Of a stretch of 64,000 nucleotides of DNA, positions 45,601-57,600 are shown one piece after another. Below the pieces are notes generated by a model that saw only the letters and a list, made by a program, of their open reading frames with translations, ran no database searches and was not told the DNA's origin. A program made the position numbers and the translations under genes. Positions within the stretch are counted from its first letter, which is position 1; every line of letters begins with the position of its first letter. This stretch comes from Bactericera cockerelli (taxonomy: Eukaryota; Arthropoda; Insecta; Hemiptera; Triozidae): the NCBI GenBank assembly GCA_024516035.1, contig CM044966.1, positions 17,613,391-17,677,390 of the forward strand, in the 5' to 3' direction.

Positions 45601-48600
45601 CCTCTTCACAATTTTTTGTGGATAGCGCAGCATTAAACTTTGTCCAAGAGTATGAACATTAGTTAAACCAAGAATATAAACATTAGTATGTATGTATATT
45701 GTATATGTATGATTTTATTTGTGGTGAAGCACAAAATAGGGTTGGGTGGAAGAGATTGTCACAGGCAATAACCCCGCCCTTTAGATAGGACATTATTGTT
45801 ATTTTCTTTTTTACTTATTTATTTTGTCATTTGTTTGTTTTGTTTTGTTTTTTTTTTTTTTTTTTTCTTTTCTTAATTTTATACTGTTACCATTATACTT
45901 TGTCCTCCTAATAAAGCTTAAAAAAAGCACAAGACCTCTTCACAATTTTTTGTGGATAGCGCAGCATTACTAAGAGCCTCCTTCACATTTCAAATTATTC
46001 TATTACATTAATTTCTCTTTACTCTGGTAATGCCACCACTGGTCGTTCTCATACAAGTAACTACTCATTTTTCCTCACGAGGTATGGGTAGACCCCGAAC
46101 ATCCAAGTACAGAGCAGAAAAATTCTTGCCCCGCTGGGGATCGAACCCAGGTCACCGTGCGTGCAATGCCTAGTGCGCTAACTCACTCGGCCACGGTGAC
46201 TACTATGTAACGAATTATAAAGGTCAATGCCCTGTTCGAGGAAAGAACTTCTCACCTATAATCTTCAATGGGAAGTTTCTTCCTTTGACCAGCCTGCAGT
46301 GACCTTTCACTCCTCTCCATCAACACCTGAGCCTTGTGTTCCAGCTGTTGGTTCCGCTGGAGCTCTCCCCTGGTATTGAAAGGTCTCGTGAAGAAGGCTA
46401 TGTCCTCCGTAGGATCTGGGGCAGGTGGCTTTTCCAATTCTGTGAAGAAATTGTGGGAAAAAACGTAGAAACTTTCGTTTTTTATGACTAAAATCTCTGA
46501 AAAGTCCCCATGTTTCAGCTCCCCCTGGTATTGAAAGGTCTCGTGAAGAAGGCTATGTCCTCTGTAGAATCTGGGACGGCGGGCCTTTCCAATTCTGTGA
46601 AGAAATGGTGGGAAAAAAAAACGTAGAAACTTTCACTTTTATGTCTAAAATCACTTTAAAGTCCTTTGAGCATTAACTTCGCCTGGTGGTTACCTTCCAT
46701 TAAAGAGTGTTGTTGTTATTATTATTATTCATAAAAGTCATTTTATTCTTTGTATTATTATACCTTAGTTCTTAAGTGTGTACCAATGTAATTGGTCAAA
46801 GTCGAAATTTTGTAACGGCTTTGACTGTTTTGAATATACACTATAATAAAATCATATTTGAATTGAATTGAATTGAAATTTATTATAACTTACCTCTCGC
46901 TTCCTCCGCCAGTCTCGCATTCTCCCTGCGCTGCTTCTCCTCCTGTTCAAACTTCTGCATCAGAGGTACTATGTGCTGGGGACATAAACACAAGCATCAT
47001 ATCATCAGAGGTACTATGTGCTAAGGAGATAAACACAAGCATCATATCATCAGAGGTACTATGTGCTGGGGACATAAACACAAGCATCATATCATCAGAG
47101 GTACTATGTGCTGGGGACATAAACACAAGCATCATATCATCAGAGGCACTATGTGCTAAGGAGATAAACACAAGCATCATATCATCAGAGGTACTATGTG
47201 CTGGGGACATAAACACAAGCATCATATCATCAGAGGTACTATGTGCTGGGGACATAAACACAAGCATCATATCATCAGAGGTACTATGTGCTGGGGACAT
47301 AAACACAAGCATCATATCATCAGAGGCACTATGTGCTGGGGACATAAACACAAGCATCATATCATCAGAGGGTAGAGGTACCTTGTGCTGGGGACATAAA
47401 CACAAGCATCATATCATCATAGGGTGGAGGTAATATGTGCTGGGGACATAAACACAAGCATCATATCATCAGAGGTACTATGTGCTGGGGACATAAACAC
47501 AAGCATCATATCATCAGAGGGTAGAGGTACTATGTGCTGGGGACATAAACACAAGCATCATATCATCATAGGGTAGAGGTACCTTGTGCTGGGGACATAA
47601 ACACAAGCATCATATCATCATAGGGTAGAGGTACTATGTGCTGGGGACATAAACACAAGCATCATATCATCAGAGGTACTATGTGCTGGGGACATAAACA
47701 CAAGCATCATATCATCAGAGGGTAGAGGTACTATGTGCTGGGGACATAAACACAAGCATCATATCATCAGAGGGTAGAGGTACCTTGTGCTGGGGACATA
47801 AACACAAGCATCATATCATCATAGGGTGGAGGTAATATGTGCTGGGGACATAAACACAAGCATCATATCATCAGAGGGTAGAGGTACCTTGTGCTGGGGA
47901 CATAAACACAAGCATCATATCATCATAGGGTGGAGGTAATATGTGCTGGGGACATAAACACAAGCATCATATCATCATAGGGTAGACGCACTATGTGCTG
48001 GTGAGATAAACACAAGCATCATATCATCAGAGGTACTATGTGCTGGGGACATAAGCACAAGCATCATATCATCATAGGGTGGAGGTACTATGTGCTGGGG
48101 ACATAAACACAAGCATCATATCATCAGAGGTACTATGTGCTGGGGACATAAACACAGCATCATATCATCAACTTCTGCATCAGAGGCACTATGTGCTGGG
48201 GACATAAACACAATCATCATATCATCAGAGGCACTATGTGCTGGGGACATAAACACAATCATCATATCATCAGAGGCACTATGTGCTGGGGACATAAACA
48301 CAAGCATCATATCATCAGAGGTACTATGTGCTGGGGACATAAACACAAGCATCATATCATCAGAGGCACTATGTGCTGGGGACATAAACACAAGCATCAT
48401 CATATCATCAGAGGTACTATGTGCTGGGGACATAAACACAAGCATCATATCATCAGAGGTACTATGTGCTGGGGACATAAACACAAGCATCATATCATCA
48501 GAGGTACTATGTGCTGGGGACATAAACACAAGCATCATCATATCATCAGAGGTACTATGTGCTGGGGACATAAACACAAGCATCATATCATCAGAGGTAC

Positions 48601-51600
48601 TATGTGCTGGGGACATAAACACAAGCATCATATCATCAGAGGTACTATGTGCTGGGGACATAAACACAAGCATCATATCATCAGAGGTACTATGTGCTGG
48701 GGACATAAACACAATCATCATATCATCAGAGGCACTATGTGCTGGGGACATAAACACAAGCATCATATCATCAGAGGTACTATGTGCTGGGGACATAAAC
48801 ACAAGCATCATATCATCAACTTCTGCATCAGAGGCACTATGTGCTGGGGACATAAACACAATCATCATATCATCAGAGGCACTATGTGCTGGGGACATAA
48901 ACACAAGCATCATATCATCATAGGGTAGAGGTACTATGTGCTGGGGACATAAACACAAGCATCATATCATCAGAGGGTAGAGGTACTATGTGCTGGGGAC
49001 ATAAACACAAGCATCATATCATCAGAGGTACTATGTGCTGTGGACATAAACACAAGCATCATATCATCAGAGGGTAGAGGTACTATGTGCTGGGGACATA
49101 AACACAAGCATCATATCATCAGAGGTACTATGTGCTGGGGACATAAACACAAGCATCATATCATCAGAGGCACTATGTGCTGGGGACATAAACACAAGCA
49201 TCATATCATCAGAGGCACTAGTGCTGGGACAAACACAAGCATCATATCATCAGAGGGTAGAGGTACTATGTGCTGGGGACATAAACACAAGCATCATATC
49301 ATCAGAGGTACTATGTGCTGTGGACATAAACACAAGCATCATATCATCAAGGGTAGAGGTACTATGTGCTGGGGACATAAACACAAGCATCATATCATCA
49401 GAGGTACTATGTGCTGGGGACATAAACACAAGCATCATATCATCAGAGGCACTATGTGCTGGGGACATAAACACAAGCATCATATCATCAGAGGCACTAT
49501 GTGCTGGGGACAAACACAAGCATCATATCATCAGAGGGTAGAGGTACTATGTGCTGGGGACATAAACACAAGCATCATATCATCAGAGGCACTATGTGCT
49601 GGGGACAAACACAAGCATCATATCATCAGAGGGTAGAGGTACTATGTGCTGGGGACATAAACACAAGCATCATATCATCAGAGGTACTATGTGCTGGGGA
49701 CATAAACACAAGCATCATATCATCAGAGGTACTATGTGCTGGGGACATAAACACAAGCATCATATCATCAGAGGGTAGAGGTACTATGTGCTGGGGACAT
49801 AAACACAAGCATCATATCATCAGAGGTACTATGTGCTGGGGACATAAACACAAGCATCATATCATCAGAGGTACTATGTGCTGGGGACATAAACACAATC
49901 ATCATATCATCAGAGGTACTATGTGCTGGGGACATAAACACAAGCATCATATCATCAGAGGCACTATGTGCTGGGGACATAAACAAAAGCATCATAGCAT
50001 CAACTTCTGCATCAGAGGTACTATGTGCTGGGGGCATAACACAAGCATCATATCATCAGAGGTACTATGTGCTGGGGACATAAACAAAGCATCAGATCAA
50101 CTTCTGCTCAGAGGTACTATGTGCTGGGGGCATAAACACAAGCATCATATCATCAGAGGTACTATGTGCTGGGGACATAAACAACAAGCATCATAGCATC
50201 AACTTCTGCATCAGAGGTACTATGTGCTGGGGACATAAACACAAGCATCATAGCATCAACTTCTGCATCAGAGGTACTATGTGCTGGGGACATAAACACA
50301 AGCATCATATCATCAGAGGTACTATGTGCTGGGGACATAAACACAAGCATCATATCATCAGAGGCACTATGTGCTGGGGACATAAACACAAGCATCATAT
50401 CATCAGAGGCACTATGTGCTGGGGACAAACACAAGCATCATATCATCAGAGGGTAGAGGTACTATGTGCTGGGGACATAAACACAAGCATCATATCATCA
50501 GAGGCACTATGTGCTGGGGACAAACACAAGCATCATATCATCAGAGGGTAGAGGTACTATGTGCTGGGGACATAAACACAAGCATCATATCATCAGAGGT
50601 ACTATGTGCTGGGGACATAAACACAAGCATCATATCATCAGAGGTACTATGTGCTGGGGACATAAACACAAGCATCATATCATCAGAGGGTAGAGGTACT
50701 ATGTGCTGGGGACATAAACACAAGCATCATATCATCAGAGGTACTATGTGCTGGGGACATAAACACAAGCATCATATCATCAGAGGTACTATGTGCTGGG
50801 GACATAAACACAATCATCATATCATCAGAGGTACTATGTGCTGGGGACATAAACACAAGCATCATATCATCAGAGGTACTATGTGCTGGGGACATAAACA
50901 CAAGCATCATATCATCAGAGGTACTATGTGCTGGGGACATAAACACAAGCATCATATCATCAGAGGCACTATGTGCTGGGGACATAAACAAAAGCATCAT
51001 AGCATCAACTTCTGCATCAGAGGTACTATGTGCTGGGGGCATAAACACAAGCATCATATCATCAGAGGTACTATGTGCTGGGGACATAAACAAAAGCATC
51101 ATAGCATCAACTTCTGCATCAGAGGTACTATGTGCTGGGGGCATAAACACAAGCATCATATCATCAGAGGTACTATGTGCTGGGGACATAAACAAAAGCA
51201 TCATAGCATCAACTTCTGCATCAGAGGTACTATGTGCTGGGGACATAAACACAAGCATCATAGCATCAACTTCTGCATCAGAGGTACTATGTGCTGGGGG
51301 CATAAACACAAGCATCATATCATCAGAGGTACTATGTGCTGGGGACATAAACAAAAGCATCATAGCATCATAGGGTGGCGTCATCGTGAACGATGGTAGC
51401 CAGACAGTGGAGGAATGACTCAGCACTTCTACCACTGTCTTTACAAGGAGGCTAATACCTAACAAGGGCCCCCAGAACCAAGTCAATGCTGGTCTACTCC
51501 CTGTTTATAGTCCCCCAGCCAGACATAAACACAAGCATAAGCAAAATTAAGCATACATTTGTTTCGTTCCCTTTGTTTCAGTACATAAAAAAATTATTAG

Positions 51601-54600
51601 GGTTTTTTTATATTAAAACTGATTTTAATAATAATAATGCCTTTTCTTTGTGTTATTGTGTCACAATTTTAGTGGGTAGCGCAGAATCATAGGAAATTAC
51701 CACTTTAATTTACATTATCTTGTATTATTTTTTTGTCTATAATTCTGCCACTGGTCGCTGCTTCACATCAAAGCAGCCACTCATTTATCCTCACGAGGAT
51801 CATCAGAGCACTACGCTACCTGGATCACCAGACTACCGCCTCAACCACTTGACCACCAGTGCACGTACCTTGTCGTACATCTGAGCCACGCCCTCCAGGG
51901 CGCCCACCTCGCAGAAGCTGGCCAGATCCTCCAGACTCGCCACGGGGGGCGTCTCACTGAGGGGCGCCTGGGCGGCTCGCCGGGCCTCGTCAGACAGACG
52001 CGGCTTGCCCTCGACATTCATGTGCTTGCTCGCCTGCAGCTCAGCCATCACGAGTTTGGCGGCCAGATCCTTGGCGCCGGCTTTGGTGGCAGCCACTGAT
52101 CTCACCTGGGTTACAAAAAAGCAGACAGAATAAGAAATGAAAAAATAAGAAATATACTGCAAAGGAGGGTAAAACCCCCGTCCTAATCCAGGACGTTAAA
52201 TCAAATAGAATCGTTGGCGTTAGGAAGGGCATCCAGCCGTAAAAAATGTGCCAAAACCAATCAACCTCAACCATGAGGTTGAACAACGTCGACCCTGCTT
52301 GAGCGGGATAAGACAGAGTAAAAGAAGAAGAAGAAGATACTGCAAAGCAAAGATGTTTGGAGTGAGGTACAAAAACATGAAAATGAAATGGGCAGGACAC
52401 CTTGCAAGATTACCTGAAGAAAAGATGGTGCAAAAAATCACCTGGGTTACAAAAAAGCAGACAGAATAAGAAATGAAAAAAATAAGAAATATACTGCAAA
52501 GCAAAGATGTTTGGAGTGATGTTATGTTAAAAAAAATAACAAAGATGTTAAAAAAATAACAAAGATGTTAAAAAAATAAAACCTACACAAACTACAATGG
52601 AAAGAAGTTTCTTGGGTTACAAAAAAGTCGACAGAATAAGAAATGAAAAAATAAGAAATATACTGCAAAGCAAAGATGTTTGGAGTGATGTTATGTTAAA
52701 AAAATAACAAAGATGTTAAAAAAAATAACAAAGATGTTAAAAAAATAAAACCTACACAAACTACAATGGAAAGAAGTTTCTTGGGTTACAAAAAAGCCGA
52801 CAGAATAAGAAATGAAAAAATAAGAAATATACTGCAAAGCAAAGATGTTTGGAGTGAGGTACAAAAACTGAAAATGAAATGGGGAAGGACACCTTGCAAG
52901 ATTACCTGAAGAAAGAAATCAATTAGACGGGGTTAGTATGAGGGTTAGGTGGAGGCGAATGAAAAATTAAATGTTAAAAAAATAACAAGATGTTAAAAAA
53001 ATAAAACCTACACAAACTACAATGGAAAGAAGTTTGTTGGGTTACAAAAAAGCCGACAGAATAAGAAATGAAAAAAATAAGAAATATACTGCAAAGCAAA
53101 GATGTTTGGAGTGATGTTATGTTAAAAAAAATAACAAAGATGTTAAAAAAATAACAAATATGTTAAAAAAATAAAACCTACACAAACTACAATGGAAAGA
53201 AGTTTCTTGGGTTACAAAAAAGCCGACAGAATAAGAAATGAAAAAAATAAGAAATATACTGCAAAGCAAAGTTGTTTGGAGTGAGGTACAAAAACTGAAA
53301 ATGAAATGGGGCAGGACACCTGATTACCGGAATTACCGGAAGAACGATGGTGCAAAAAATTAACTAATTGGTCCCCATCTGTAGGGAAAAGAAACAGAGG
53401 ACGACAAAGGAAACGTTGGGAAGACGACTTAAATCAGGTCATAGGGACAGACTAGAGAGAACGAGCTAAAGATAGAAAAAAATGGTCGGAAAAAGTTGAT
53501 TCTTTAACACAATAAGGATTTCATAAATATATGTATCTGTAAAGTAAAAAAAAAAAGTGTTAAAAATTAAGATGAAGTGTATTAATAAATAAATAAAAAT
53601 ATGTAGTAATCAAATAGTTTACAACCAAAAAAAAAAAATAAACCCCTTTAACCCTTATCTTGGCAATGTGTCCATATGGATACCATCAGTTTTTTTACTC
53701 TATTGACCCAAGATCAATTCTAAAGCATTTTTTCTTCCACAGAACATTTAAAAATATATATTTATTTATTTTAAGCTTAATATAAAGTTGCAGGATGGAG
53801 CTCTTCCATCCAACCATCCAATTATCACCCCTTTACTTTTTCAAAAAATAAATGAAAAGTTAAAAGTTGAAATTCTCTGCCAAGATAAGGGATAAGGGAG
53901 GCCCATACTCTGAAAAGGGTGTATACCGGGCTTATTATTATTACAGATCTCACCTCGAGGCGAAGGGGATGGCGGAGTCTGGCCACACAGCTCCAGTGGC
54001 GGGCGGCCGCCGGGGTTTCCCCCGCCTCCCCGGCCTTCTTGCCACCACCCCCGGGCGCGTCTAGAACAGCGCGGCTGAAAGCAAATAAATAAATAATAAA
54101 TAAGAGGATCCCCAACACATGTCTCTTGACACAATGAGACATCCAATACTAATATATAATACCAAACAATAAATATTTTAATATTCCACTACTAGATTAT
54201 ATTTCATCATCATAGGGTAGCGTCATCGTGAACAATGGTAGCCAGACAGTGGAGGAAGGACTCAGCACTTCTACCACTGTCTTTACAAGGAGGCCAATAA
54301 TTGACAAGGGCCCCCGGAACTGAGCCAATGCTGGTCTACTCCCTGTTTATAGTCCCCCAGCCAGACTGCTGGTCTACTCCCTGTTTATAGTCCCCCAGCC
54401 AGACTGCTGGTCTACTCCCTGTTTATAGTCCCCCAGCCAGACTTAGCCCCAGCTAGATAAATTAAAATGATCTAAAAATTGGCTTGGTTCTGGGGGCCCT
54501 TGTCAATTATTAGCCTCCTTGTAAAGACAGTGGCAGAAGTGCTGAGTCATTCCTCCACTGTCTGGCTACCATTGTTCACGATGACGCTACCCTATGATGA

Positions 54601-57600
54601 TGATCTAAAAATCTAAATAAAATAAATAATATAATTGAAATAAAATAAAATTAATTAAATAATAGTGTTTGTTACTACATCACATTTAGTGGGTAGCGCA
54701 GTTATACGACTTTTTCCTTTTCTATGAATATTTCAACACTTTATTTGTGCCCATATAATTCCGCCAGTGTTTGCTGCTCACATCCAAAGCAACTAGGTAC
54801 TCATTTTTCTTTTTCATGGAATTTACCGATAATTATTTTTAAAATGTCAAAGTTTGTCAAAAAGTTATTTTTTTTTTGACACCCCCAATGAAATCTATGT
54901 GAAATTGAAAGTTTACATTTTTATTATTATTATTATTTTTCATTTGGTTCAACAATTTTTGCACTTGCCTTATTTTAGTAGGGCTTATTTTTTCTCATCA
55001 TATCTCAATTTATCTGAAGTAATGTGTTAATTTTGTTTTCTTTTTGTTTATAGGTACATAGCTACAATCAGCTACATACACACAAAAAAATTGATAGAAT
55101 AGATAACATAATTATTATTGATTGTTTAAATAGAATATATAACATAATTATTATTGATTGTTTACCTGAAACAGTATTTCAGATCCATCTCTTTTCCTGT
55201 CATGGACTTGTACATCTGGCCAAAGTTATTCAGATGACCTATGGCCGAATTTTTCTTGACAATCTTGGGCAGAGCATTGAATTCTGAAAAATATTTTATT
55301 TTTTATTTATTAATATTTTATTTTTTAAATCAAAAAAGCACACTCAGAGCATGGTTTTATTTATATAATATATTTATTTAAATGAATATTTTTTTCATAC
55401 TCTAAAAGATTTTATAGATTCCATCTATACTTATAAGAGAGTTTCACTCACTGACTGACTGACTCACTCACTGATTCATCACTGTTTCTCCGAACTGGTA
55501 AGTCCTAGGAAGCTGAAATTTGGTAGGTAGCTTTGTCTTATAGTCTAGATGTGCAATAAGACGGGATTTTTTTGAAATTCCCACTACAACACCTGCCATT
55601 GGCGAAAAAGGATTTTTTGCTTTGCAGGCCATGCCTTGCCTGGTGGTTACCTTCCACTAAAGAGTGTTATTTTTATTATGTGTTTATGTTTCTCACTTAC
55701 TCTGCTGAACATCATCCAGAGAATACCGGTTCACCCGAGAGCCTGCACTCTTGTCATCTTCACTTTCCTTGATCACCAGTGCTGCATCTCCTGAGAACAA
55801 AAATATGAGAAAATGTTATCAAATTTGTGTTCATTTCACACAAAAACTATGTACTGTCTCACAACCCTGCTAGGGCCAACCAACCAAGGTGTTAGTTTAC
55901 ATGGAAAAAATTAAAATATATCTGTGTTGTTATTGTTGTAGCCATAGCTTAGCAATAGCTTTAGGGGGAAATGATGGCCTCCAGCAAACTTTATTTTTAT
56001 GGATTCAAACCACATATTTCTATGTGCAATCAACTATTGTGAGGACTTGGACTTTTTCTTTATGAGCTATAAAGAAACCCTTAGGAAAATGCAAGCTAGC
56101 CTGGCTTGAAGGGCTTGGACTATGTATTCACTCAGCCAATGCAACTACTGACTATAAATAAATACCAAAACCTTCTGAGAGGCAATTTCACTTTAGTTGT
56201 AATAATAATAATAACTCTCTTTAGTGGAAGGTAACCACCAGGCAAGGTTAATGCTCACGAGGTTAATGTTGTACCAATGTCACATTCAATATCTCACCTT
56301 CTTTTAGTTTACACTGGAGTGCTGTTCAAAACTTTCACTCGGACGAGGAACATTTTCTTTGTTGATAATATTCTTTTCCTTAGCAGTTGAACTGATGGTG
56401 CTTTGAACAGGCTTCTGAGTAGTCTCAGGATCCAAGAGGGAGCTTGTAGACTCATCTTGATTGGTTGTTGCTAAAAGATTTTTTTCTTTTTTAGAAAGTT
56501 TACGTTTTCTTACAGGTTTGATTGGATCTGGAAGACTTTCAGTTTCATCATTTTTTTCTAAAGTCGGCGAACTTTTATGTGTTGTTGTTGAACTGATGGA
56601 TCTTTTGACTGGTTTCAGTAGAGGTTTTGTCGACTCATCTTCTTGCAGTGAGGTTGAAAAGCTTCTTTGGTTGGATGATATTACAACAGTTCTATTAGCT
56701 GTTTTTAAAAGAGGATGCAGAAGTTCAAGCTCTTTCTCAGTGGTAGAAAAACTAGATTCTGGTTTGAGTCTAGATGTGGTTTCGTTTCACATTTCCCTGC
56801 TACGGTATGAATAATCTCATGATTTACTTCAGAACCACTGGTTCTTGATGGGTCTCTAAGCAAACTGGTTGTTGATACCACATGACGATTCAGATAAGCA
56901 CGGAGAGTGCTCTGAGCAAGAGGGACCTGCGCTTGAGAAGGTGATGTCACTGAGGTAGATTTTGTGGTCTGCAATAATTTTACTGGACCTGAAATTTAGA
57001 TAATACCATGATTAATATTATTATTATTATTAAACATGTTGGATAAGTTTTATTTACAAATGACATAGAATATATACATAGATATTGAAATTAAGAAAAC
57101 AAAACTTGATCAAGGGTGGTGCTAATGGCATTCTTTTCCACACCACCCTTGAATCACCATGATGATTAAGATATGGATATTCCCTTACTTAGGGAAACAT
57201 TACCTATTCATAATAATTGCAAAAATGAAGAGCTTGATCAAAAAGGTCGCAAACTTGTCCCAAGTCAGTCAAATATTTGGTTAAGCCAGTTTGAGTACCT
57301 TGTTTAAGTTGTGATTAACACATACACTTTGGAGCATAAATGAATGAGAATTTATTTTATTGAATATCTTTGAAATACTTGAAATATTAAAATTGTTGTT
57401 GTTGTAGGATGACTACAGCTGGGGAGACTGATGGTTTCCAGACAAATTAAGTGGAAAAGTATAATCCATTAGGGTTGGCTAGTCCATTTTCTGTAAATTA
57501 ATTTTTTAACTTCAACTTGTAAATCTCCTATTACTGAGTGATTAACATACCGATTCTAGCAATCCTTGGCATTTTGATTACTTTTCCAAACAAGTGGTAT

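Noticed and set aside
46873..51486. Many open frames on both strands in the 45-bp array; also a CRISPR-like look of regular repeats
   Set aside because: The 45-bp period is a multiple of three, so frames stay open by arithmetic. There are no variable spacers, and the unit is a copy of the exon-7 acceptor edge in a eukaryotic intron.
56461..56814. 117-codon open frame on the plus strand
   Set aside because: Antisense to DHX30 exon 2, whose minus-strand frames join the neighbouring exons in phase and look like a Ser/Lys-rich linker.
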